49,856 nucleotides of DNA from Streptomyces cellulosae (GTDB lineage Bacteria > Actinomycetota > Actinomycetes > Streptomycetales > Streptomycetaceae), in NCBI RefSeq assembly GCF_000721105.1, contig NZ_JOEV01000051.1, positions 1 through 49,856 on the forward strand. Direction: 5' to 3'. Under the pieces are notes generated by a model, which was not told the origin of the DNA, searched no databases, and saw nothing but the letters and a program-made list of their open reading frames with translations. A program made the translations under genes and the position numbers. This document shows positions 7,883-15,485 of this stretch, piece after piece. The first letter of the stretch is position 1, and every line of letters begins with the position of its first letter.

Positions 7883-8434
7883 TCAGGCGGATTCGACGGC
7901 CTGCCGCTGACCGGCCTGCGTCTCCTCGTGAAGCGCCCCTTCGGCGGCAGTCTCCCGATCGAGTCGCGGCGTCTGTGGCGTCTCCTCCGTCTCCCGCTTT
8001 TCAGCGGATTCCCGGACCTCTCGCGCTTCTCGTGCCGCCTTCCTCCGCTGCCGTCGGCGCACGCGTGGCTCCTGGTCGGGCAGCCAGCCGAAGGCGAGGC
8101 AACTGCCGACCGTGCCCAGCAGCAGGCCGACGAAGAAGCCGCCCAGGTTCGAGGTGACCCAGGTGCCCAGGGACAGCAGGACGCCGGTGATCGAGTAGAA
8201 GAGCCGCTGGGCCGGGTTGAAGAGCGTCAGCAGTCCGAGCAGCACCATCAGGCCCGGCAGGAGGTAGCCGGCCAGGCCCTGCATGCCGATGTGCATGATG
8301 ACCTTGAGTGAGGCCTTCTCGGTGAGCAGGACCTCCACCCCGCCCAGGGTGAGCAGCAGCCCGCCCCAGAACGGACGGTCCGCCCGCCAGCGCTGGAAAC
8401 CGGACCGCGGGTCCTGGTCTGGCCGCCCCGGCAT
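7883..8434 (-). CDS. DUF6114 membrane protein
   Basis: Protein of 183 residues with four hydrophobic segments (around FWGGLLLTLGGVEVLL, GYLLPGLMVLLGLLTLF, LFYSITGVLLSLGTWV and LGGFFVGLLLGTVGSCLAFG) and a highly charged C-terminal tail rich in Arg/Glu. It matches the Streptomyces DUF6114 family, which has no established function. The ATG at 8434 overlaps the stop of the upstream DUF6230 gene by one base (ATGA), so the two are translationally coupled and probably act together at the membrane. A longer open frame reaches 8530 but would overlap the upstream gene, so I chose the coupled start. Confidence 0.8.
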   Translation of the reverse strand: MPGRPDQDPRSGFQRWRADRPFWGGLLLTLGGVEVLLTEKASLKVIMHIGMQGLAGYLLPGLMVLLGLLTLFNPAQRLFYSITGVLLSLGTWVTSNLGGFFVGLLLGTVGSCLAFGWLPDQEPRVRRRQRRKAAREAREVRESAEKRETEETPQTPRLDRETAAEGALHEETQAGQRQAVESA

Positions 8435-9126
8435 CAGCAGGCCTTCTCGCTGAAGCTGAGATGCAGGCCGGGCAGCTTGAACGTCGCCGCGGTGGTCGCG
8501 TAGTTGGTCTGCCGCAGCTCGGTGATCCATACGCGGTCCGACTGCTGGCTGAACACACCGGCCGGGCCCTTCACGCCCCCCTTGTCGAGCGTGCCGGCGT
8601 CGTTGCCGATCTCGATGTTCTTGAACTTGGCGTTCCCCGACATCTCGGTTGAGTCTGTGGTCAGACCGAGCGCTTGGACCTTGTCCTTGCCATCGCCCGC
8701 CGTGATGACCAGGTTGGTGCCGCCCAGGTCCACGCTCTGGCAGAGCTTGGTGAGGGTGGCCTTCTTGATGACGGAGGTGACGACGAGTACCTGGCCGCCG
8801 GTGTTGCCCGGGTTCGGGTTGTTCGCGTCCAGGTTGTCCATGCCGCCGAACTGCTCGAATCCCCTGCCGTTCAGCTCGGTGGCGGTGACGATGAAGGGCA
8901 TGCCGGAGATGGCGAACTGCACGCCCAGTGCTCCTTCGGCGGTCAGGATCGCGAGACCCGCGGCGACCGCGACGGCCGGCACCGCCATGATCGCGGCTCG
9001 GCGCGCCCGCACCCGTCCGCGTCTGACGGGACCGGCGGGGGCTTCGGGCAGATCGGTCGCGGAACCACTTTCCGGGTTCTCAGGGGTGTTGCCGGCGGAC
9101 GAGGTGAGGTCCGAGGACGAGGCCAT
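8434..9126 (-). CDS. DUF6230 exported or membrane-anchored protein
   Basis: Protein of 230 residues. A basic N-terminal region (RRGRVRARRAAIMAVP) precedes one hydrophobic segment near residues 45-68, then an extracytoplasmic domain containing GVQFAISGMPFIVTATELNG and a pair of Cys residues (LCQSVDLGG and the C-terminal KAC). This is the DUF6230 family of streptomycetes, often loosely labelled cholesterol esterase; nothing in the sequence shows a hydrolase triad, so I do not adopt that name. It is coupled to the DUF6114 gene downstream. The ATG at 9126 leaves a plausible 45-residue cytoplasmic lead. Confidence 0.8.
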   Translation of the reverse strand: MASSSDLTSSAGNTPENPESGSATDLPEAPAGPVRRGRVRARRAAIMAVPAVAVAAGLAILTAEGALGVQFAISGMPFIVTATELNGRGFEQFGGMDNLDANNPNPGNTGGQVLVVTSVIKKATLTKLCQSVDLGGTNLVITAGDGKDKVQALGLTTDSTEMSGNAKFKNIEIGNDAGTLDKGGVKGPAGVFSQQSDRVWITELRQTNYATTAATFKLPGLHLSFSEKAC

Positions 9127-9239
9127 GTGCTGCTCCCATGGGCATAGGCAATGCGTTGGGCTTCAGGTCAGTGGCACGGTGTCCTGGCGCGGACATCGAA
9201 CGGTGCGCACACCCCCTCGCACCTCCCGGTGAATGCAAG

Positions 9240-9300
9240 GGCTTACTGGTTACGCATCGGTAGGTGTCGAGGAAGTTACCGGTGGTTACACCAAGGGTCA
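9240..9300. promoter_or_regulatory. Candidate control region of the DUF6230/DUF6114 operon
   Basis: The stretch upstream of the DUF6230 gene holds repeated GGTTAC / GTTACC elements (GGTTACGCATCGGTAGG at about 9248, then GTTACCGGTGGTTACACC near 9276). They are spaced like a multi-copy operator. The responsible factor is unknown, and the promoter itself could not be fixed. Confidence 0.3.
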
Positions 9301-9404
9301 AGCAAGTTGTGCGAAAAGGGTGTTGATTGTGTGTCGCCTGTGGTTCCGGCGCTGAGCAGGCACCGAAAAGATCCCGGCCGCACCGGCAACTCCCGTACGA
9401 CACC

Positions 9405-10428
<1,024 letters not shown>

Positions 10429-10436
10429 TCGGTCAG

Positions 10437-10525
10437 ACCGTCCGACGGCCAGTCAGCCAGGCCAGTTGCCAGCCAGCCAACCAGCCAGCCAGGCAGGAAG
10501 CCAGGCAGGCAGGCAGTCGGACGGT
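10437..10525. terminator. Long inverted repeat enclosing CCAG/CAGG short repeats
   Basis: ACCGTCCGAC (10437-10446) and GTCGGACGGT (10516-10525) are perfect 10-bp inverted arms lying between two convergent genes. The 69-nt interior is almost entirely CCAG and CAGG short tandem repeats. It is placed as a bidirectional terminator. Confidence 0.5.
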
Positions 10526-10550
10526 CGACCGGCGCCCCCGCGCCCGGCCT

Positions 10551-11540
10551 TCAGCGTCGGCGCATGCGCAGTGCCAGGGCGGCGCCCCCGGTGAGCAGCA
10601 GCACCGCGGCGGCGCCGCCCGCAACGGTCGGCGCGGAGGGACCGGAGTCCGCGTCGGCGGAGGAGGCCACCGGAGTGCTCTCGGGGGCGGCACCGGCCTC
10701 GGCGGGGCTGCCGGACGGGACGGCGTTCGGTGCGGAACCGGCAGGCACCGGGCTCTTTTCGGCGGGGTTGGCACGCTGACCGCTCTGGCTTGTCTCGCCG
10801 GTCTCGCTGTTCTGACCGGGCGACGCACCGGTGTTGCCCTCACCCCTGCCGCCGCCCGTGGCCGAACCAGCCCCCTGGGCCCCAGCCCCGTCACTCTTCG
10901 CCGCCGGGAACACCACGTCCGAGCACGAGTAGTACGTGTCCGGCGTACTGCTGTTCTGCCAGATCGTGTACAGCACATGCCGTCCCGTCCGGTCGGCCGG
11001 CAGGGTCGCGCCGATGCGGTACGCCCCGTCCGTCAGCGCCGGATCCGTCACCTCCGCGAACGGCTTCTCCGGAAGGTCGGACCACGTCAGCGGCTTCGTC
11101 GGGTCGTAACCGGGCTTGGTGAGATAGAGCCGGAAGGTTCCGGTGTGCGGGATCGTGGAGACGTACCGCATGGTCAGCGCGGCGCCAGGCGTCATCCGCG
11201 TGGACGGCCAGTCGGCGCGGGCGAGGTCGAGGCCCTTGTAGGCGGGCAGGCCGCCGCTGCACAGCTGTCCGTCGGGGATGGTCTGGCGGTCCCGCCCGTT
11301 CACGTTCGCGACGCGCAGGTTGTCCCAGGCCGTGAACGGCGCCCCGTTCGCCGCTACGGCCGCGCGGCAGGCGGCGGTGCCGTTCTGGTCGCCGTCGGGG
11401 GAGCAGCCGTAGACCCGGCTGGCCGGATCCGTCGGGGCGCCGTGGGCGGCGGCGGGTAGCGCCGCCCACACGCCCAGCAGCAGGGAGCTCGTGACGGAGA
11501 CCGCCAGGGCGGCGGTGCGGTGTGCGGTGGTCCGGGGCAT
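10551..11540 (-). CDS. AA10 lytic polysaccharide monooxygenase with C-terminal membrane anchor
   Basis: Exported copper enzyme of 329 residues that oxidatively cleaves chitin or cellulose. The signal peptide ends at ALPAAA, so the mature protein starts with His33 (HGAPTDPASRVYGC), the N-terminal half of the copper histidine brace. The second brace His is His132 in STIPHTGTFRLYLTK. The family's late motif RHVLYTIWQNSS and a disulfide Cys in YYSCSDVVF are present. After the catalytic domain comes a low-complexity Ser/Pro/Ala/Gly linker of about 90 residues, then a hydrophobic helix (VAGGAAAVLLLTGGAALAL) and RMRRR. No LPxTG-like sortase motif is visible, so the enzyme is probably held in the membrane rather than released. 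The ATG at 11540 has a good GAGGAGA ribosome site. Confidence 0.85.
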   Translation of the reverse strand: MPRTTAHRTAALAVSVTSSLLLGVWAALPAAAHGAPTDPASRVYGCSPDGDQNGTAACRAAVAANGAPFTAWDNLRVANVNGRDRQTIPDGQLCSGGLPAYKGLDLARADWPSTRMTPGAALTMRYVSTIPHTGTFRLYLTKPGYDPTKPLTWSDLPEKPFAEVTDPALTDGAYRIGATLPADRTGRHVLYTIWQNSSTPDTYYSCSDVVFPAAKSDGAGAQGAGSATGGGRGEGNTGASPGQNSETGETSQSGQRANPAEKSPVPAGSAPNAVPSGSPAEAGAAPESTPVASSADADSGPSAPTVAGGAAAVLLLTGGAALALRMRRR

Positions 11541-11650
11541 CCGGAACGTCTCCTCGGGCGGAACGGAACGGCCTGACTTCCGTGGGGGCCACGGTCTGCT
11601 CCCGTCCAGTACGGGAAAACGGCGGGGCGCGTTCAGGGGATGCCCGGCGA

Positions 11651-11932
11651 GCGTACGGGTTCCCACCCCGGGCGAATGGGACCTCCACCTCGGGCGCACG
11701 GAGCCCACCTCGGGCGCACGGGATCCGGCCTCGGGCGCACGGAGCCCGCCTCGGGCGTACGGGGTTCCCGCCTCGGGCGTACGGGATCCGGCCTCGGGCG
11801 CACGGAGCCCACCTCGGGCGCACGGGATCCGGCCTCGGGCGTACGGGGTCCCCGCCTCGGGCGCACGGGAGCGTCGCTCAAGCGAATGGGATCCCCACCC
11901 AGGCGAACGGGGTCCCCCTGGTCAGAGAGCCC
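11651..11932. repeat. Minisatellite-like array of about 13 degenerate 20-22 bp units
   Basis: The unit core is CCTCGGGCGYACGGR followed by a variable 5-7 bp end (GATCCGG, AGCCCA, GGTTCCCG). Central units are 85-100% alike and alternate in pairs, for example the pair at 11691-11731 recurs at about 11796-11836. End units are diverged. The open frames through the array on both strands are repeat translations. It fills most of the gap between the LPMO gene and the oxidoreductase gene. Confidence 0.9.
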
Positions 11933-11946
11933 TCCCGGCCGGCCCC

Positions 11947-12798
11947 TCAGGCGCGAAACGCGTCCAGGTGGGCGGCCGCCCACTCCCGGTAGGTGCCCGC
12001 CGGTCGGTCGAGCAGCTCGGCGACCGTGGGATCCACGTGCGTCTTCGACCCGTGCCGACCGCGCTCGGCACTCTCGGCCAGGGCACGGGCCACCGGAGCG
12101 GGATAGCGCCTCAGCAGTCCCCGCAGGAAATGATCGAGCGTCAACTCCTCGAACACCAGTGACCGCTGGAGAAGTTCCGCGAGGATCTCCGTCTGCCGCG
12201 CCGGAGTGAGCGCCTCGGGCCCGGTGAGCGCGTACGCGTGCCCCGCATGCCGGTCCGGCTCGGTGAGGGCTCGTACCGCCACGTCGGCGATGTCCCGCGG
12301 ATCGACCGTCGCGTTGCGCGAGCCGGCGTGGGGCGCCCGGACTACTCCCTCCTCCCGTACGGAGCCGGCCCAGCCCAGGGTGTTGGACATGAAGGCGCGT
12401 GGCCGAAGGAATGTCCACGGCAGGCCCGACGCGCGCAGCAGCTCCTCGTTGTCCCGCTGCCACCGCGTGACCAGGTCGGTGGCGCCGGGATCGGTCACCG
12501 CCTGGGCCGACAGCTTCACCACATGCGCCACCCGGGCCGCGCGGGCGGCCGTCACGAAGTTCTCGTCCTGGGCGGGCGCCAGCGGATTCGTGGTGACGAG
12601 CAGCGCGGACCGTACGCCGGTGAGCGCCGCGCGCAGGCTGCCGGGATCGTCGAAGTCCCCGACCACCGTCTCGGTACCGGGGCCCGGGGCGGGGGCGCGG
12701 TGCGGAGCGCGGACGAGCAGACGGACCCGGCCGGTACCGGACAGGCGCTCGGCCACCAGCCGTCCGACGGTGCCGGTGGCCCCCGTCACGAGGATCAC
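11947..12798 (-). CDS. NmrA-like NAD(P)-binding oxidoreductase, coupled to the GBL receptor gene
   Basis: Atypical short-chain dehydrogenase of 283 residues. It opens with VTGATGTVGRLVAERL, the GxxGxxG nucleotide-binding loop, followed by VVGDFDDPGSLRAAL, the VVKLSAQAV strand and a substrate region with RPRAFMSNTLGW. The Tyr-x3-Lys catalytic pair of classical SDRs is not evident, as in NmrA/TMR-type proteins that act as reductases or redox sensors. The GTG start at 12798 overlaps the receptor stop in a GTGA, so the gene is translationally coupled to the receptor. An earlier ATG-initiated frame would run through the receptor gene. Its place in the cluster makes a role in butanolide keto-reduction possible, but that is inference. 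Confidence 0.8.
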   Translation of the reverse strand: MILVTGATGTVGRLVAERLSGTGRVRLLVRAPHRAPAPGPGTETVVGDFDDPGSLRAALTGVRSALLVTTNPLAPAQDENFVTAARAARVAHVVKLSAQAVTDPGATDLVTRWQRDNEELLRASGLPWTFLRPRAFMSNTLGWAGSVREEGVVRAPHAGSRNATVDPRDIADVAVRALTEPDRHAGHAYALTGPEALTPARQTEILAELLQRSLVFEELTLDHFLRGLLRRYPAPVARALAESAERGRHGSKTHVDPTVAELLDRPAGTYREWAAAHLDAFRA

Positions 12799-13436
12799 GG
12801 CACGGGGACCGCGGAGAGGACCCGCAGACCGCGGTCGGCCCTGCTGTCCAGGCCGAGCAGCAGGCCCGGCACCGCGATGCTGGGCAGGATGTGGGACCAC
12901 AGGACGGAGATCCGGTGCGCGAGGTCCGTCCGGTCGGTCAGCGCCCGGGACATCAACTGGATGCCGGCGAAGCCTCCCACCAGCAGCTCCACGGTGTCCC
13001 GAGGCTGCACGGTGGGCAGCAACTCGCCCTGGCCACGGGCTTGTTCCATGAGCACGGTGAGCCGCTCCGCCCACTGCCGGAACGGCCCGGAGTGGTCGAC
13101 CCCGGGGGGCGTCGCCTGGTCCACCGTCAGCCGCACGCTGCCCCGCAGCAGGGAGTCGGTCAGCAGTCGCTGCGCCACCACGAACGTCATGTCGATGATC
13201 TCCTGCAGCTTGCAGGGCTGCTCCGGGACCGCGCCGAACGGCACCTGCTCGTCCAGCACCGCCTGGGCCAGGGACTCCTTGGAGGAGAAGTGGAAGTACA
13301 GGGCGCCCTTGGTGACATCGGCCCGCTCCAGCACCATGGAGATGGTGGTGGACGCGTAGCCGTGCTCGTCGAAGACCGCGCCCGCCGCTTCCAGGATCGC
13401 TCTGCGCGTCCTGATGGCGCGCTCCTGTTGTGCCAT
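12795..13436 (-). CDS. Gamma-butyrolactone receptor, TetR family (ArpA/ScbR type)
   Basis: DNA-binding repressor of 213 residues. The N-terminal helix-turn-helix (TISMVLERADVTKGALYFHF) is the nearly invariant sequence of GBL receptors. The C-terminal ligand domain has FRQWAERLTVLMEQARGQGE, PRDTVELLVGGFAGIQLMSR and LWSHILPSIAVPGLLLGLD, all close to ArpA/ScbR/BarA-type receptors, including the ligand-pocket Trp. Such receptors sit on autoregulatory elements and leave DNA when the butyrolactone binds. It is divergent from the afsA synthase gene with a 205-bp shared control region. The ATG at 13436 follows GGGAGGGG at a good distance; longer in-frame starts at 13451 and 13499 are less likely. No in-frame TTA codon was found. 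Confidence 0.9.
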   Translation of the reverse strand: MAQQERAIRTRRAILEAAGAVFDEHGYASTTISMVLERADVTKGALYFHFSSKESLAQAVLDEQVPFGAVPEQPCKLQEIIDMTFVVAQRLLTDSLLRGSVRLTVDQATPPGVDHSGPFRQWAERLTVLMEQARGQGELLPTVQPRDTVELLVGGFAGIQLMSRALTDRTDLAHRISVLWSHILPSIAVPGLLLGLDSRADRGLRVLSAVPVP

Positions 13437-13547
13437 AAGAGCCCCTCCCATGCGCCGAGTTGACTGTTCCCCGGGGACCGTTCGACCCAGGTGCTTCACC
13501 TCGGGTGCCCGATCGCCCCGATCATAGGGGGCCGCCGACTGATCTCA

Positions 13548-13576
13548 TTGAAAACAAACCGGTCGGCTCGTACTCT
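13548..13576 (+). promoter_or_regulatory. afsA promoter
   Basis: TTGAAA (13548-13553), a 17-bp spacer and TACTCT (13571-13576) give a good promoter directed at afsA, placing the start of transcription near 13583. The whole spacer is occupied by the autoregulatory element described next. Confidence 0.55.
13550..13575. promoter_or_regulatory. Autoregulatory element (GBL receptor box) over the afsA promoter
   Basis: The 18-bp core ACAAACCGGTCGGCTCGT matches its own reverse complement at 12 of 18 positions and carries the AAACAAACCGG half-site typical of ArpA/ScbR/FarA boxes. It overlies the -35 to -10 interval of the afsA promoter, so receptor binding should block afsA and possibly the divergent receptor gene. 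Confidence 0.7.
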
Positions 13577-13641
13577 AACGCTCACCGGAGTGGACGCTTC
13601 ACTGTCTGCACATGGCCTTTCGGGGGACCGTAGGGAGAGAC

Positions 13642-14547
13642 ATGACTCAACCGCGGCAACTTGCCGAACCCCAGTCCATGACGGCGACCGTTCCCCGTCA
13701 ACTCGTGCACCGCGCGGCGGTCGCGGAAACCCTGCTCACCGGCTGGAGACGGATCGGGGCCGACCGATTCTCGGTGTCGGCGCAATGGCCGCGCGCACAC
13801 GGTTTACACGTGTCCCCGGACCGGTCCGCGTACGATCCGCTGCTCGTCGTGGAGACGGTGCGGCAGAGCGGAACGCTGATCGCGCACACCGAGTACGAGG
13901 TGCCGCTGGACCACCACTTCGTCCTCCAGGAGTTCCAAGTCGAGACGTTCCCGCGGTACTTGGCCGTGGGAGCGGTCCCCGCCGAGCTGACCGTCGAGGT
14001 CACCTTCGTCGACGTCCAGTACCGCGGCCGCCGCCCGGTGGGCGCGGTGTACATCGCGGAGGTCCTGCGCGGCGGGGAACTCGTCGCGACCGCGCGGCGG
14101 GTGGCGTTCACCTGCACCAGTGAGCCCGTCTACCGCCGGCTGCGAGGCGGTCGTACGGCCGCCACCGTGGCCCCCCTGCCGCTGCCGCCCCCGCTGCCCG
14201 CCGCCACAGTCGGCCGCGCGCTGCCCGAGGACGTGGTCCTCGCCCCGGCGACCGGTCCGAGCCTCTGGCAGCTGCGAATAGATACCGCACATCCTGTTTT
14301 CTTTGACCATCCCCTCGATCACGTTCCCGGCATGCTGCTGCTGGAAGCCGCCCGTCAGGCCGTCCGGGCGCACACCCTTGGAGCCCGTGCACCGGTCTCG
14401 TTCCGCATCGCCTTCCACCGATACGCCGAGCTGGACGAACCCGTCTGGGTCGAGGCCACGGACGGATCCGGCAGCGACGTACAAGTCGTCGGCAGGCAAG
14501 GAGATTCGCCGGTCTTCGTCTGCACGGTCGGTACGTGGGGGAGGTGA
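13642..14547 (+). CDS. afsA: A-factor-type gamma-butyrolactone synthase (AfsA), with a TTA codon
   Basis: Protein of 301 residues with two AfsA hot-dog domains. The first spans roughly 25-165 (RQLVHRAAVAETLLTGWRRI, DPLLVVETVRQSGTLIAH, DHHFVLQEF) and the second roughly 195-300 (HPVFFDHPLDHVPGMLLLEA). AfsA joins a beta-ketoacyl chain from fatty-acid synthesis to dihydroxyacetone phosphate, the committed step of GBL signal formation. The ATG at 13642 follows GTAGGGAGAGA; the ATG at 13612 has no ribosome site. Codon 55 is TTA (13804-13806), the rare leucine codon read by the bldA tRNA, so production should depend on developmental state. The second receptor gene begins 65 bp after the stop. Confidence 0.92.
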   Translation: MTQPRQLAEPQSMTATVPRQLVHRAAVAETLLTGWRRIGADRFSVSAQWPRAHGLHVSPDRSAYDPLLVVETVRQSGTLIAHTEYEVPLDHHFVLQEFQVETFPRYLAVGAVPAELTVEVTFVDVQYRGRRPVGAVYIAEVLRGGELVATARRVAFTCTSEPVYRRLRGGRTAATVAPLPLPPPLPAATVGRALPEDVVLAPATGPSLWQLRIDTAHPVFFDHPLDHVPGMLLLEAARQAVRAHTLGARAPVSFRIAFHRYAELDEPVWVEATDGSGSDVQVVGRQGDSPVFVCTVGTWGR

Positions 14548-14569
14548 GTTATCGTGTACGAAGAGCCAG

Positions 14570-14594
14570 AAACAAACGGCATGACCCGTTCTTT
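14570..14594. promoter_or_regulatory. Second autoregulatory element, before the second receptor gene
   Basis: AAACAAACGG (14570-14579) and CCGTTCTTT (14586-14594) form an inverted repeat with one mismatch across a 6-bp centre. The left arm repeats the AAACAAAC of the afsA box. It lies between the afsA stop and the start at 14613, where bound protein would block expression of the second receptor. Confidence 0.6.
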
Positions 14595-14612
14595 CCCGCA
14601 GGAGTCCCGTCA

Positions 14613-15260
14613 ATGCCGAGGCAGTTACGCGCCGAGCAGACCCGCTCGACGATCATCAAGGCCGCCGCCGACCTCTTCGACCGGCACGGCTACGAGTCCA
14701 CCAGCCTGAGCGACATCGTCGAGCACGCCCAAGTCACCAAGGGCGCCCTCTACTTCCACTTCGCCGCCAAGGAGGACCTGGCCCACGCGATCATGGAGCT
14801 GCAGTCCCATGCCTCGCGCCGGCTGGCGAGAGACGCGGACGGCCGGGGCTACACCTCGCTCGAGGCGTTGGTGCGCATCACCTTCGGCATAGCGCGGATG
14901 TCGGTCGAGGATCCCGTCCCCCGCGCCGGCCTGCGCCTGGCCACCGGGGGAGTGGAGGTGCGTCCGCCGCTTCGGCACCCCTTCACCGAGTGGCTGGAGC
15001 TCTCCTCCCGCAAACTCCTCGGCGCGGTGAAGGAGTCCGACCTCCATCCGGACACCGACATCGACGCCGTCGCCCATTCCCTCGTCTGCTTCTTCGTCGG
15101 CACCAGGGTCGTCAGCCGCTCCCTCGAACCCGTGGCCCGCCAGCCACGCCGACTGGCCGAGATGTGGCACCTGATGATCCGCGGCATGGTCCCGGTACCC
15201 CGCCGGGCGCGGTATCTGACGCTGGTCACGCAGTTGGAGCGGGAGATCAGGGTGGTCTGA
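14613..15260 (+). CDS. Second GBL receptor homologue (TetR family), with a TTA codon
   Basis: TetR-family protein of 215 residues. The helix-turn-helix (SLSDIVEHAQVTKGALYFHF) is close to that of the first receptor. The C-terminal half (HPFTEWLELSSRKLLGAVKE, LVCFFVGTRVVSRSLEPVAR, AEMWHLMIRGMVPVPRRARY) follows the second group of receptor homologues, which often bind antibiotics or other butanolides rather than the cognate signal. Codon 5 is TTA (14625-14627), so translation should wait for the bldA tRNA. The ATG at 14613 has AGGAG 8 bp upstream and an autoregulatory element just before it. It follows afsA on the same strand. Whether it is a true receptor or pseudo-receptor cannot be settled from sequence. 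Confidence 0.88.
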   Translation: MPRQLRAEQTRSTIIKAAADLFDRHGYESTSLSDIVEHAQVTKGALYFHFAAKEDLAHAIMELQSHASRRLARDADGRGYTSLEALVRITFGIARMSVEDPVPRAGLRLATGGVEVRPPLRHPFTEWLELSSRKLLGAVKESDLHPDTDIDAVAHSLVCFFVGTRVVSRSLEPVARQPRRLAEMWHLMIRGMVPVPRRARYLTLVTQLEREIRVV

Positions 15261-15485
15261 GCGGACCGGCGGGTGCCGGCCGCGCGGGGAAGGGGCGGGC
15301 GACGGGCGCTCGTCATGGCGCCGCACTTAGCTTGTCTCTCCGACCGAGGCGCGAGAAGCGTTGCAGAGGGCACCCCGGCGTCCCGGTGCGCGGCTGTGAA
15401 AGCGCAGGTGGCCGGGGCGGCGTTCCAACACCACGCGATGTCCGCCGACTCGGTCCGTGAGGAGTCGCGCGCTACGGTGAGGCGC

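Noticed and set aside
8434..9126. Cholesterol esterase label for the DUF6230 protein
   Set aside because: No Ser-His-Asp triad or GxSxG motif; the common label appears unsupported.
11651..11932. Possible CRISPR array
   Set aside because: Units are contiguous and degenerate with no constant repeat/unique spacer pattern and no cas genes nearby.
13612..13641. ATG at 13612 as the afsA start
   Set aside because: No ribosome site; the ATG at 13642 has GTAGGGAGAGA and matches the family start.
15261..15485. Possible riboswitch or small RNA before the DUF89 gene
   Set aside because: No recognised aptamer signature or strong hairpin; reported only as an ordinary spacer.
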